Shown here: piece after piece, positions 41,377-49,623 of the stretch
Layout of the letters: each line of letters starts with the position of its first letter
Numbering within the stretch: position 1 is the first letter of the stretch
From: Bog-473 sp036489775
GTDB taxonomy: Bacteria; Actinomycetota; Acidimicrobiia; Acidimicrobiales; RAAP-2
Direction: 5' to 3'
DNA: 64,000 nt
Assembly: GCA_036489775.1 (NCBI GenBank)
Contig: DASXFC010000006.1
Coordinates: 1-64,000, forward strand
The notes under the pieces: generated by a model
What the model saw: the letters and a program-made list of their open reading frames with translations, nothing else
Databases searched by the model: none
Told to the model about the DNA's origin: nothing
Made by a program: the position numbers and the translations under genes

Positions 41377-42033
41377 ATGGGAAAGTTCGAGAACGACAAT
41401 GACAACAACAATCCGCGCGCCGAGCGCGCCGAGCGCGCCGAGCGCGGCGGCAGGGGCGGCGGTCGAGGCGGCGGCATGGGAGGCGGGGGTCGTGGAAGCG
41501 GCGGCGGCCTGCGCGGCGGCCCCGGACCACGGGGGCTAGGCCATCACCGGCGCCACCTGGTCGACGATCGCATGGGTGCCGCGGGCTGGGGTGGCGGACG
41601 CCGCATGCGGCGCGGTGACATCCGCCGGGTCATTTTGGCGGCACTGCGTGAAGAACCGGCCCACGGCTACGAGGTCATGCGCCGCCTGGAAGACATGAGC
41701 GGAGGACTGTGGCGGCCCTCCCCTGGCTCGATCTACCCGCACCTGGCCCTGCTCGAGCACGAGGGACTGGTCGAGTCCTACGACGAGGACGGGAACCGCA
41801 CCTACAAGCTGACCGACGCCGGAAAGGCCGAGGCCGCCCTGTCGGAACAACTGCCGTGGGAAGAGGACAGCCTGGGTGGCGATCAGGCTCGTGACCTGCG
41901 CCAGAGCATGGGGCAACTCATGCAAGCGGCCAAGCAGCTTTCCGGGGTCGGGTCCACTGAGCAGATCGGGCGCGGGCTCGACATCATCGGGAAAGCCCGC
42001 AAGGAGATCTACCGGATCCTGGCTGAGGACTGA
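41377..42033 (+). CDS. PadR family transcriptional regulator with Arg/Gly-rich N-terminus
   Basis: A 218-residue regulator. The first ~75 residues are Asn/Asp then Arg/Gly/Glu repeats, probably disordered. The PadR winged helix follows: GDIRRVILAALREEPAHGYEVMRRLEDMSGGLWRPSPGSIYPHLALLEHEGLVES and RTYKLTDAGKAEA. A C-terminal helical dimerisation region ends the protein. AAGGAG lies seven bases before the ATG. It precedes an ABC exporter, the usual target of PadR regulators. Confidence 0.92.
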   Translation: MGKFENDNDNNNPRAERAERAERGGRGGGRGGGMGGGGRGSGGGLRGGPGPRGLGHHRRHLVDDRMGAAGWGGGRRMRRGDIRRVILAALREEPAHGYEVMRRLEDMSGGLWRPSPGSIYPHLALLEHEGLVESYDEDGNRTYKLTDAGKAEAALSEQLPWEEDSLGGDQARDLRQSMGQLMQAAKQLSGVGSTEQIGRGLDIIGKARKEIYRILAED

Positions 42034-42065
42034 GCCGGCCGCGCCAGTACTGTGCACTTGCGCCT

Positions 42066-43073
42066 ATGACCACCACTGAAGCCTCGCCGGCGTCGGCCGC
42101 GTCAGACCTGAGCGATTCAGGCGGACGGCCGACCATCATCGAAACCATCGACCTGACCAAGCAGTACCCAGGGACTGACTTCAAGGCCGTCGATGGCCTC
42201 CACCTCAAAGTGGGCACCGGGGAGGTCTTCGGCCTCCTCGGTCCCAACGGTGCCGGCAAGACCACCACGGTCGGCGTGCTCACCACGCGTGTCATCCCGA
42301 CCGGCGGCCAGGCCTTCGGCGGCGGCATCGATGTGGTCAAGCATCCGACGCTGGCCAAGCAGATCATCGGGGTGGTGTCCCAGCAGAACACGCTGGACCG
42401 CCAACTGACGCCCTGGGAGAACCTCTACTTCCATGGCCGGCTCTTCGGCATGGGTGTCAAGGAGTGCAAGCAGACGGCCGACGACCTGCTGGAGCGGTTT
42501 CAGTTGACCCGCTTCGCCAAGGCCTCGGTCTATGCCCTCTCGGGCGGCATGGCCCAGCGACTCATGGTGGCCCGGTCCATCTTCCACCGACCGGCCGTGC
42601 TCTTCCTCGACGAGCCGACGGCTGGGCTCGACCCACAAGGCCGGCTTGCCCTGTGGGAGTTGCTGCGCAGCCTCAACGCCGACGGGCAGACCATCATGCT
42701 GACCACCCACTACATGGAAGAGGCTGATCAGCTCTGCAACCGCTTGGCCATCGTGGACCACGGCAAGATCCTGGCTCTCGACACGCCGGCCGCCCTCAAG
42801 CGAAGTGTCGAGGCCGACACCATCATCACGGTCAAGGCGGGCGGCGATCCCGACGCGCTGGCCGCGTGCTTCACCGAGCGGGTGGAGGGGATTACCGGGA
42901 CCCGGGCGGTCGACGGTGGGATCGAGCTGCACGTGAAGGGCGGTGACCGCCTGGTGCCACGAGTGGTCGAAGCTTCCGAAGCCGGGGGCTTCTCGCTGGC
43001 CGACCTCTCGATCAGCGAGCCCACCCTCGAGACCGTCTTCATCAACCTGACCGGAAAGGAGTTGCGCGACTGA
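42066..43073 (+). CDS. ABC-2 type exporter ATP-binding protein (DrrA-like)
   Basis: A 335-residue ATPase. Walker A is GPNGAGKTT, the signature is YALSGGMAQRL, Walker B is VLFLDEPTAGLDPQG, and TTHYMEEADQLCNRLAIVDHG contains the H-loop. The C-terminal ~90 residues resemble the DrrA-type extension. Its stop shares one base with the start of the permease gene (TGATG). Confidence 0.94.
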   Translation: MTTTEASPASAASDLSDSGGRPTIIETIDLTKQYPGTDFKAVDGLHLKVGTGEVFGLLGPNGAGKTTTVGVLTTRVIPTGGQAFGGGIDVVKHPTLAKQIIGVVSQQNTLDRQLTPWENLYFHGRLFGMGVKECKQTADDLLERFQLTRFAKASVYALSGGMAQRLMVARSIFHRPAVLFLDEPTAGLDPQGRLALWELLRSLNADGQTIMLTTHYMEEADQLCNRLAIVDHGKILALDTPAALKRSVEADTIITVKAGGDPDALAACFTERVEGITGTRAVDGGIELHVKGGDRLVPRVVEASEAGGFSLADLSISEPTLETVFINLTGKELRD

Positions 43074-43969
43074 TGGCCACCACCGTTGTCACCCCGACCA
43101 CCTTCGGCGACCCCTCGTCGCACGTGTCGCTCACCCCGACCCGCTCGGCCACCCGGGCCAGCTGGCTGTCGCTGAAGGCGCTGATCGTCCGCGACCTGGT
43201 GGTGCTGCGCAAGCACCTGGTCGAGTTCGTCATCCGGACCCTGGTGCAGCCGTTCCTGCTGTGCTTCGTCTTCCTCTACGTCTTCCCCAAGATCGGCCAG
43301 GGCATCGGCACCTCGAGCGTCCCCGGGGCCGAATCAGCCTTCGCCACCGTGCTGGTCCCCGGCGTGGTCGGCCTGTCGATCATGTTCCAAGGGATCCAGG
43401 CCGTGGCCATGCAGCTGGCCCAGGAGTTCGGCTTCACCCGGGAGATCGAGGACCGGGTGCAAGCCCCCTGCCCCATCTGGCTGGTGGCCATCTCCAAGGT
43501 GATCTCCGGTGGGGCGCAGGGACTGATCTCGGCCATCCTGGTGCTGCCGATCGCTTCGGTGGTGCACGCCAGCGGGGTCGAAGCGCACATCAACCTGCAC
43601 TGGCTTTTCATCCTGACCATCGTCCCGCTGTCCGCGTTGACCATGACGTCACTGGGCCTGCTACTGGGCACCAGCTTCGAGCCGCGGAACTTGGGACTCA
43701 TGTTCGGCTTCATCGTGCTGCCCATCACCTTCCTGGGAGGGACCTACTACCAGTGGACCCGACTGGCCCCGGTGAAGTTGGGGGCCTGGCACTGGCTGCA
43801 GACGGTGGTGCTGATCAATCCGCTGATCTACGTCAACGACGGCATGCGAGCAGCCTTCACCAATTCGACCCACATGCACCTGTACGTGATCTACCCGGCG
43901 CTGATCGGCTTCAGCGTGCTCTTCCTGTCGCTGGGCCTGCGCAACTTCCGGCGCAAGACGCTGGCCTGA
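43073..43969 (+). CDS. ABC-2 type exporter permease (DrrB-like)
   Basis: A 298-residue membrane protein with six segments and the ABC-2 pattern: LKALIVRDLVVLRKHLVEFVIRTLVQPFLL at the N-terminus and IVLPITFLGGTYYQWTRLAPVKLGAWHWLQTVVLINPLIYVNDGMR near the C-terminus. With the preceding ATPase it makes an export complex, perhaps for a drug or lipid; the substrate is unknown. Confidence 0.92.
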   Translation: MATTVVTPTTFGDPSSHVSLTPTRSATRASWLSLKALIVRDLVVLRKHLVEFVIRTLVQPFLLCFVFLYVFPKIGQGIGTSSVPGAESAFATVLVPGVVGLSIMFQGIQAVAMQLAQEFGFTREIEDRVQAPCPIWLVAISKVISGGAQGLISAILVLPIASVVHASGVEAHINLHWLFILTIVPLSALTMTSLGLLLGTSFEPRNLGLMFGFIVLPITFLGGTYYQWTRLAPVKLGAWHWLQTVVLINPLIYVNDGMRAAFTNSTHMHLYVIYPALIGFSVLFLSLGLRNFRRKTLA

Positions 43970-43976
43970 TGGCCAG

Positions 43977-44903
43977 GTGCACAAAGGGGACATCACCGTC
44001 GCGCTGGTTGAAGGGCTGATCGCCGAGCAGTTCCCGCCGTGGGCCGATCTGCCGGTGCACCCGGTCGAACTCGACGGCATCGACAACACCACCTTCCGTC
44101 TCGGTGACCAGCTGTCCGTCCGCCTGCCCAGCGCAGAAGGCTATGCCGCGCAGGTCGAAAAGGAACAGCGTTGGCTCCCCCAGTTGGCGCCGCAGCTTCC
44201 GCTCCCCATCTCGACGCCGGTGGCGCAGGGCCGGCCCGGCTGCGGCTACCCGTGGGCCTGGTCCGTCTACCGATGGATTGACGGTGAGACGGCGACGGTC
44301 GAAAACATCGCCGACCTGACGGCCTTCGCAGCGGAGTTGGCCGGGTTCCTGGTTGCGCTCTACCGGATCGACGGGAGCGCTGGTCCTCCAGCCGGCCCCC
44401 ACAGCTTCGATCGGGGCGGACCATTGACCGACGCCTTCGACACCCAGGTGCGTCAGGCCATCGATGGCTTGGGCAGCGTGATCGACGGCCCCGCGGCCAG
44501 CGCCCTGTGGCAGGCGGCGTGGGATGCGCCGCCACCGGCGGCGCAGCGCAAGGTCTGGGCCCACGGCGATATCACCGGCACCAACCTGCTGGTCCGGGAA
44601 GGCCAACTGGCCGCGGTCATCGACTTCGGCACCAGCGCGGTGGGCGATCCCGCCTGCGACCTCACCATCGCCTGGACCCTCTTCTCCGGCCCCAGTCGCC
44701 AGGCCTTCCGAAGCAGGTTGGAACTCGACGAAGCGACGTGGGCGCGAGGCGCCGGATGGGCGCTCTGGAAAGCGCTCATCACGCTGCACCAGGCCCAGGC
44801 TCGGGGCAGTGATGGGCTCGGGGAAGCACGGCGGTGGGGTTGGCGCGTCGGCCCACGCCAGGTCATTGAGGAGATCCTCGGCGACACCGACCTGCGCAGT
44901 TGA
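43977..44903 (+). CDS. Aminoglycoside phosphotransferase (APH)-family kinase
   Basis: A 308-residue kinase-like protein. WAHGDITGTNLLV holds the catalytic Asp and Asn, and AAVIDFGTSAVGDPACDLTIAW the metal-binding Asp. The N-terminal nucleotide lobe is visible around DNTTFRLGDQLSVRLPS. APH-fold enzymes phosphorylate many small molecules, so antibiotic resistance is not implied. GTG at 43977 starts 7 bases after the permease stop; the gene probably belongs to the same unit. Confidence 0.88.
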   Translation: MHKGDITVALVEGLIAEQFPPWADLPVHPVELDGIDNTTFRLGDQLSVRLPSAEGYAAQVEKEQRWLPQLAPQLPLPISTPVAQGRPGCGYPWAWSVYRWIDGETATVENIADLTAFAAELAGFLVALYRIDGSAGPPAGPHSFDRGGPLTDAFDTQVRQAIDGLGSVIDGPAASALWQAAWDAPPPAAQRKVWAHGDITGTNLLVREGQLAAVIDFGTSAVGDPACDLTIAWTLFSGPSRQAFRSRLELDEATWARGAGWALWKALITLHQAQARGSDGLGEARRWGWRVGPRQVIEEILGDTDLRS

Positions 44904-44914
44904 GGATCCTCGAG

Positions 44915-45460
44915 CTAGTCCAGCAACACCGCCGGATCCCGCCACACGAAGCGGAGCTTGTCGCCGGAGTCCGGGGCACGCGAGACGCGCTCGACGCACT
45001 CCCCTCCCCGGGCGGCATAGAAGGCCTGCCCGTCGGTGTTCTGACCGAGGACCCACAGGCAGATCGGGCCCGGGCTGGGCCGGGCCAAGACCCGTCGGGC
45101 TGACTCGGCCATCAGACGGGTTCCGACGCCGCCCCGCTTGAGATCGGCCCGCACGTGCAGGTTGTCGAGCAAGGTGCCCCAGGCCGGATGGTGGTCGAAG
45201 CGAAGGTGCGAGAAGCCGATCAGGGTGCCGTCGGCCGCCGCCACAATGGTGCTGGCCTCGGGATCGGGCGTGGCCAGGCGCTCGGTCCACACGCCCAGGC
45301 GGTCGGCCTCCACCTCGTTGTCCAAGAAGTGGTCCGAATAGGCGCCCCGATAGTGACGGCGCCAGCTGTCGGCGTGCAGGGCGGCAATGGCCCGAGCATC
45401 GTCTGCGGTGGCCGAACGCAGCACCACCTCGTCGGCTGATGTCCCCGCTGTCTCGGTCAC
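44915..45460 (-). CDS. GNAT family N-acetyltransferase
   Basis: A 181-residue acetyltransferase. LRSATADDARAIAALHADSWRRHYRGAYS begins the fold and LHVRADLKRGGVGTRLMAESARRVL is the acetyl-CoA-binding motif A (normally RxxGxG/A). FYAARGGECVERV is motif B. The substrate is unknown. It starts with GTG at 45460 and is convergent with the APH-like gene by 11 bases. Confidence 0.9.
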   Translation of the reverse strand: MTETAGTSADEVVLRSATADDARAIAALHADSWRRHYRGAYSDHFLDNEVEADRLGVWTERLATPDPEASTIVAAADGTLIGFSHLRFDHHPAWGTLLDNLHVRADLKRGGVGTRLMAESARRVLARPSPGPICLWVLGQNTDGQAFYAARGGECVERVSRAPDSGDKLRFVWRDPAVLLD

Positions 45461-45516
45461 GGTCCAATCCCTCGTGTCACTGACGCTGCCAAGATCGAAG
45501 GTACCAGCGGAGGACG

Positions 45517-45579
45517 ATGCCCAAGAAAGCGACCAACGACGTCAAGGAAATGGTCCCGCCGGACGTTGAAGGGCTGTGA
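45517..45579 (+). CDS. Putative 20-residue leader ORF coupled to the ECF sigma gene
   Basis: A 20-codon ORF reading MPKKATNDVKEMVPPDVEGL, with GCGGAGG just upstream of its ATG. Its stop TGA shares a base with the sigma ATG (TGATG), so ribosomes finishing it would be positioned to start the sigma gene. No homologue is known to me. It may be a translated leader or an upstream control ORF. Confidence 0.45.
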   Translation: MPKKATNDVKEMVPPDVEGL

Positions 45580-46079
45580 TGATCGAGATGGCAACCCAGA
45601 GGCGACAGCCAGATGCCGGGAGGGACTTCGATGGGTTCTACCTGTCGGTCTATCCCCGGGCCCTGGCGGTGGCTCGGCGCATCGTCGGACCGTCGCTGGC
45701 CGAAGACGTGGCCATCGAAGGTGTCGCCCGCGCCTTTGCCCACTGGAAGTCGGTGGCCAAGATGGAGCGCCCTGAGGCCTGGGTGGTCCGGGTGGTCACC
45801 AACATCGCCATCGACGAGGTGCGCCGCAAGAAGGCATATCTCGGGGAAATCGCCGTGCATGACACCTCGAATGACTTCGTCATCCGCCACAGCGTGGTCG
45901 AGGCGCTCCGGATCCTGAGCAAGCGCCAGCAAGAGGTGGTGGTCCTGCGCTACATCGTGGACCTACCCGAAGGTGATGTCGCCCGAATTCTCGGGATGAG
46001 CACCAGCACCGTCGGCACCCATCTGCACCGGGCTCTCGCTCACCTTCGCACCTTCCTGACTGAACAGAAGTCAGCATGA
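45579..46079 (+). CDS. ECF (SigE-type) RNA polymerase sigma factor
   Basis: A 166-residue ECF sigma factor with region 2 (FDGFYLSVYPRALAVARRIVG, VARAFAHWKSV, PEAWVVRVVTNIAIDEVRRKK) and region 4 (LSKRQQEVVVLRYIVDLPEGDVARILGMSTSTVGTHLHRALAHLRTFL). The chosen ATG at 45579 follows GAAGGG at five bases; a GTG one codon earlier is possible. Its stop overlaps the next gene as ATGA, which suggests that the next gene encodes its regulator. Confidence 0.92.
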   Translation: MIEMATQRRQPDAGRDFDGFYLSVYPRALAVARRIVGPSLAEDVAIEGVARAFAHWKSVAKMERPEAWVVRVVTNIAIDEVRRKKAYLGEIAVHDTSNDFVIRHSVVEALRILSKRQQEVVVLRYIVDLPEGDVARILGMSTSTVGTHLHRALAHLRTFLTEQKSA

Positions 46080-46786
46080 ACGAGCTCCACGATCTCTTCG
46101 AGGACGTGTCCGACCAGGACATGGCACGAGTGAAAGACCGTGTCGTCCAGCGAGGCACGCAGATCCGGCGGCGGAACTTCGTCATCCGGACCGGCCTGGT
46201 CGCCCTGGCCGTCTGCGCCGTCGCCGTGCCGCTCATCGCGTTGAGCGCTCAGGAACCGGCGCCCACCACGGCCATCGAGACGACCTCAGCCGGGCCCTTC
46301 CAAGATGTCGTGTGGACGACGTACTTCAACCCCGCGCTGAACGTGTCCGCGGTCCACTTCCCGGGCAACATCGGCTGTAATCCGGGGAACACCTACAAGT
46401 TCCAGGTCGTGGTCCAGCAAGTGCACTACATCCGGGTGCAGGGCTCCACCAGTCCCATCGCACTGGCCCTGGTCCACTGCAACGCCAACAACCCGCCGAG
46501 TTCTCTCTATGCCTTCACCTTTCCTCGGGGCGCCGCCCAGCCGCACGTGCTCCAGACGCTGCTGGCCCCGCCCATAGCCGGAAACGTCACCATCTGGTAT
46601 GGCTCCCACCTCTCCGTGTCCAAGGGTGCCGTCCTGCTCCAGGTGCGTGGTGTGACGGCAACGGACGAGACAGGCCTGTGCTGCCCGAACGTGGCCGGCA
46701 CCATGCGCTGGACGCTCCGTGGCACGCATTTCGTCCATCAGAAGAACCGCATCCACCGCGTGGCGCCGCCGGCGGGATCGAACTGA
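46076..46786 (+). CDS. Membrane protein coupled to the ECF sigma factor, possible anti-sigma factor
   Basis: A 236-residue protein with a ~35-residue cytoplasmic N-terminus (NELHDLFEDVSDQDMARVKDRVVQRGTQIRRRN), one membrane segment (residues ~36-57) and an extracytoplasmic domain with several cysteines, including a Cys-Cys pair in GLCCPN. No zinc-type anti-sigma motif is seen. The ATGA overlap with the sigma gene makes an anti-sigma role likely but not shown. Confidence 0.75.
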   Translation: MNELHDLFEDVSDQDMARVKDRVVQRGTQIRRRNFVIRTGLVALAVCAVAVPLIALSAQEPAPTTAIETTSAGPFQDVVWTTYFNPALNVSAVHFPGNIGCNPGNTYKFQVVVQQVHYIRVQGSTSPIALALVHCNANNPPSSLYAFTFPRGAAQPHVLQTLLAPPIAGNVTIWYGSHLSVSKGAVLLQVRGVTATDETGLCCPNVAGTMRWTLRGTHFVHQKNRIHRVAPPAGSN

Positions 46787-46886
46787 TCAGCGGTTGGGCC
46801 GGCCACGCCAACTCTGTCGCGCTCGGCACCCCCGATGCGCTACCGTTTTATGCAGAGACCACACGCACAGGTGAGGAGGTGGCCCA

Positions 46887-46991
46887 GTGGCAGGCATTCA
46901 GATGACCCGACAGCTGGACACCGCGCGCTTGCGAGTGGCTCAAGGATGGTTCCGTTTCGACGGGCCCACCTGCATGACCAGCAGCCACTGA
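46887..46991 (+). CDS. Putative 34-residue peptide upstream of an ABC exporter
   Basis: A 34-codon ORF starting with GTG, with GTGAGGAGG ending seven bases upstream, an almost complete Shine-Dalgarno sequence. The peptide begins MAGIQMTRQLDTARLRVAQ and ends GWFRFDGPTCMTSSH: a leader-like amphipathic half, then an aromatic, Gly, Thr, Ser and single-Cys tail. It could be a peptide natural-product precursor or a leader peptide controlling the exporter. No modifying enzyme is near. I know no homologue. Confidence 0.5.
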   Translation: MAGIQMTRQLDTARLRVAQGWFRFDGPTCMTSSH

Positions 46992-47145
46992 CGCCCGCCA
47001 CCGCCGCCCCGAGGCCCACCCGGCCCAATTGAGCGATCCGGCTCGTCCGGATCCACCCACGGCCCGCCCAGCGGGTCCCGTCACTCGAGCGCGCCCCACC
47101 GGTGCGCCATCCCTTCGGCATCCCCTTTCTTCCTGGAGAATTCCC
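46992..47145 (+). other. Leader between the 34-codon ORF and the ABC exporter, with a hairpin
   Basis: This 154-base stretch holds a perfect 7-bp hairpin, GATCCGG-CTCGT-CCGGATC (47035-47053), not followed by a T-run, and the exporter's ribosome site GGAGAA near its end. Together with the upstream ORF it has the layout of a translated leader. Confidence 0.55.
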
Positions 47146-48942
47146 ATGGGTGACCACACCCTTTTCCCGACTGCTTCCAATCGATCGACCCTGGCCTACT
47201 GCTGGCGCCAGATGCAGCCCGACCGCGCCGCCTTCGCCGTCGCCTGCACCTTCATCGCGCTCGGCACCATGGCCAACTCCGTGGCGGCACCGCTGATCTT
47301 CGCCGCGCTCCTGACCCGCATCGCCACGCTCGGTCACCATGCCTCGCTCGGCCCCACCTTCGGGCCGCTGATCGTCGGCTACGCCATCGTGCTGGTGGCG
47401 GCCACCGTCTTCGGGCGGATCGCCGGCTGGCTCAACTGGGGCGCCACCCTGCGCTCGTTCGGCCGCGCCATCACCAACGGCTACGACCACCTGATCCTGC
47501 TGAGCCACGGCTGGCACACCGATCGCCCGTCGGGCGAGGTGATCGCCGCCCTCGAGACCTCCAGCTGGGCCTTCGTCGAGATCATCGACGCCTTCGTGTG
47601 GGGCATCCTGCGTATCAGCGTCACCGTGCTGGGCGCCATCGTGGTGCTCGGGATCGTGGCCTGGCCGGTCGCTCTGGTCATGGGCGGCCTGGTCGGCGTC
47701 TTCGCCGTGGTGTTCAAGCGCCGGATGGGGACCGTGGTGGCCGCCGAGACGGAGTTCTCCGACGCCCACTCGCGGGCCACCGGCGTCATCGCAGACACCA
47801 TCTTGAACCTGACCACGGTGCGGTCCCAGGCGGCCGAACTCCGGGAGTCGGCCCATGTGGACCGGCTGGTCGACGGCTCGCTCCAAGCCGACTTCCGGGC
47901 CCGGCGCATCTTCACGGCCACCCGCCTCCAGATGGAGGGGGCGATGGCCATCCTCAACTGGGGCGCCGTTCTGGTCGGCATCATCCTGGCCCTGCACCAT
48001 GTGGTGGCGGCGGGACAGGCCTACCTGATCCTCTTCTACGCCACCTTCGTGGGCACCAACCTCGAGGAGTCGTTCGAGTTCGTGCGGATCATGGCGAGGG
48101 CCATCGGCCGATGCGCCAAGTTCGCCGGCGTCGCCGCCACCGACCCCCAGATCATCGACGCGCCGGGCGCCGCCGACCTGGACGTGCCCAACGGCGGCAT
48201 CGAGTTCCGGCATTTGCGCTTCGCCTATAGGGACGGCGCACCGCTCTTCGACGACCTCGACCTGCGCATCGCCCCGGGCGAGCACGTCGGCCTGGTCGGC
48301 CCATCGGGCTCGGGCAAGACGACGCTGACCAAGTTGATCCTCCGCCTGTCGGACATCGATGGTGGGGCCATCGAGCTCGACGGCCAGGACATCGCCACGG
48401 TGACCCAGAACTCGCTGCGGCGCAACATCGCCTATGTCCCCCAGGATCCCCAGATGCTGCACCGCACCATCGCCGAGAACATCTGTTACGGCATCGGCGC
48501 GGACGAGGTCGACATGGATCTGGTCCGCGAGGTGGGTCAGGCCGCATACGTCGACGAGTTCGTGTGCCGGCTGCCCCAGGGCTACGACACTGTGGTCGGC
48601 GAGCGCGGCCTGAAGCTGTCCGGCGGTCAGCGCCAGCGGGTGGCCATCGCCCAGGCCATGGCCAAGGGCGCACCCATCTTGCTGCTCGACGAGGCCACCT
48701 CGGCCCTCGACTCCGAGTCCGAGTCCATGGTCCAAGAAGCGCTGTGGCGGCTCATGAAGGGGACGACGGCCTTGGTGGTGGCGCACCGGTTGGCCACCAT
48801 CGCCCGCCTCGACCGGATCGTGGTGCTCGAGAACGGAAAGGTGGTCGAACAGGGCACGCACGCCTCTCTCCTCGCGATGGGCGACGCCGGCGTCTACGCC
48901 CGACTGTGGGCCCACCAGTCCGGTGGGTTCATCTCGGCCTAA
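47146..48942 (+). CDS. ABC exporter, fused membrane and ATPase domains
   Basis: A 598-residue type IV half-transporter. Six membrane segments (residues ~30-300) precede the ATPase: Walker A GPSGSGKTT, Q-loop YVPQDPQMLHRTIAENICYG, signature LKLSGGQRQRVAIAQAMAKG, Walker B ILLLDEATSALDSESE and H-loop VVAHRLATI. There is no N-terminal C39 peptidase domain, so if it exports a peptide the leader is cut elsewhere. ATG at 47146 follows GGAGAATTCCC. It would work as a homodimer. Confidence 0.94.
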   Translation: MGDHTLFPTASNRSTLAYCWRQMQPDRAAFAVACTFIALGTMANSVAAPLIFAALLTRIATLGHHASLGPTFGPLIVGYAIVLVAATVFGRIAGWLNWGATLRSFGRAITNGYDHLILLSHGWHTDRPSGEVIAALETSSWAFVEIIDAFVWGILRISVTVLGAIVVLGIVAWPVALVMGGLVGVFAVVFKRRMGTVVAAETEFSDAHSRATGVIADTILNLTTVRSQAAELRESAHVDRLVDGSLQADFRARRIFTATRLQMEGAMAILNWGAVLVGIILALHHVVAAGQAYLILFYATFVGTNLEESFEFVRIMARAIGRCAKFAGVAATDPQIIDAPGAADLDVPNGGIEFRHLRFAYRDGAPLFDDLDLRIAPGEHVGLVGPSGSGKTTLTKLILRLSDIDGGAIELDGQDIATVTQNSLRRNIAYVPQDPQMLHRTIAENICYGIGADEVDMDLVREVGQAAYVDEFVCRLPQGYDTVVGERGLKLSGGQRQRVAIAQAMAKGAPILLLDEATSALDSESESMVQEALWRLMKGTTALVVAHRLATIARLDRIVVLENGKVVEQGTHASLLAMGDAGVYARLWAHQSGGFISA

Positions 48943-48954
48943 TCCGAACGGAGT

Positions 48955-49623
48955 TCAGAGGACCCGCAGGGCATCCGGCTCGGCCCGCTCAGCGCGGGTG
49001 AAGGCGCGTAACGCGCCCATCCCGCCGAGCCGGGCCTTGGCCAACTCGAGACAGACGCCCAGGCAGATGTCGACGGCCCGGTCTGGCGGCCCCAGCGCGG
49101 CCCAACCCGGCACCGACGCCACCAGGTCGTCACCGTGCACCACCACTTCGAGGATGCGGGTGCGCAGCGTGTCGCGCAGCGTCATGCGGCCGTCGGGGAC
49201 GCGCAGCAGGGTCATGGCTCGATCGAGCGAGGCCGTGGGCAGGATGGCGCGCAGGTGGGCCAGTGACTCGGCGGCGGCGGCCAGCACGCCGGCCGGACCA
49301 CCTTGGGCCAACTTCTCCGCCGCCTGGCGCACCCGGGCGAACAGCTCGTCCTCCACCTCGGGATCCTCGACCCGGTTGGGCAGAAAGGACTCGGGAAGGC
49401 CGACAGGCCGGCGCTCGAGGGGTTCGGCTTCGGCCAGCAACCCGTCGAGGCGGATGATGGCACCCATGACCACGTGGGCGGCCACGCCGCCGGTGCTGTA
49501 GCGGGCCAGCGAGCTGGGCCCGGTCCAGGCGGCGGCCACCTCGGGGCTCGCCACCAAGCCGAGCACCCAATCCACCGCATCGAGATAGGCGGCGACCTCG
49601 GGTTCGAGGATGCGCTCGTTCAC
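48955..49623 (-). CDS. Maleylpyruvate-isomerase/DinB-like (mycothiol-dependent superfamily) protein
   Basis: A 222-residue protein. The N-terminal helical bundle (LEPEVAAYLDAVDWVLGLV, SLARYSTGGVAAHVVMGAIIRLDGLL) and RILEVVVHGDDLVASV carry the His residues of the metal site in the TIGR03083-type family, where mycothiol-dependent enzymes occur. GTG at 49623 overlaps the upstream GT39 stop as GTGA. The frame is open further upstream but inside that gene. Confidence 0.78.
   Translation of the reverse strand: MNERILEPEVAAYLDAVDWVLGLVASPEVAAAWTGPSSLARYSTGGVAAHVVMGAIIRLDGLLAEAEPLERRPVGLPESFLPNRVEDPEVEDELFARVRQAAEKLAQGGPAGVLAAAAESLAHLRAILPTASLDRAMTLLRVPDGRMTLRDTLRTRILEVVVHGDDLVASVPGWAALGPPDRAVDICLGVCLELAKARLGGMGALRAFTRAERAEPDALRVL

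Noticed and set aside
43977..44903. Antibiotic resistance gene call for the APH-family kinase
   Set aside because: The fold is shared by many metabolic kinases, and no resistance-specific feature is visible.
46840..48915. Long - strand open frame of about 690 codons
   Set aside because: Antisense to the ABC exporter and the leader region, with mirror-frame composition.
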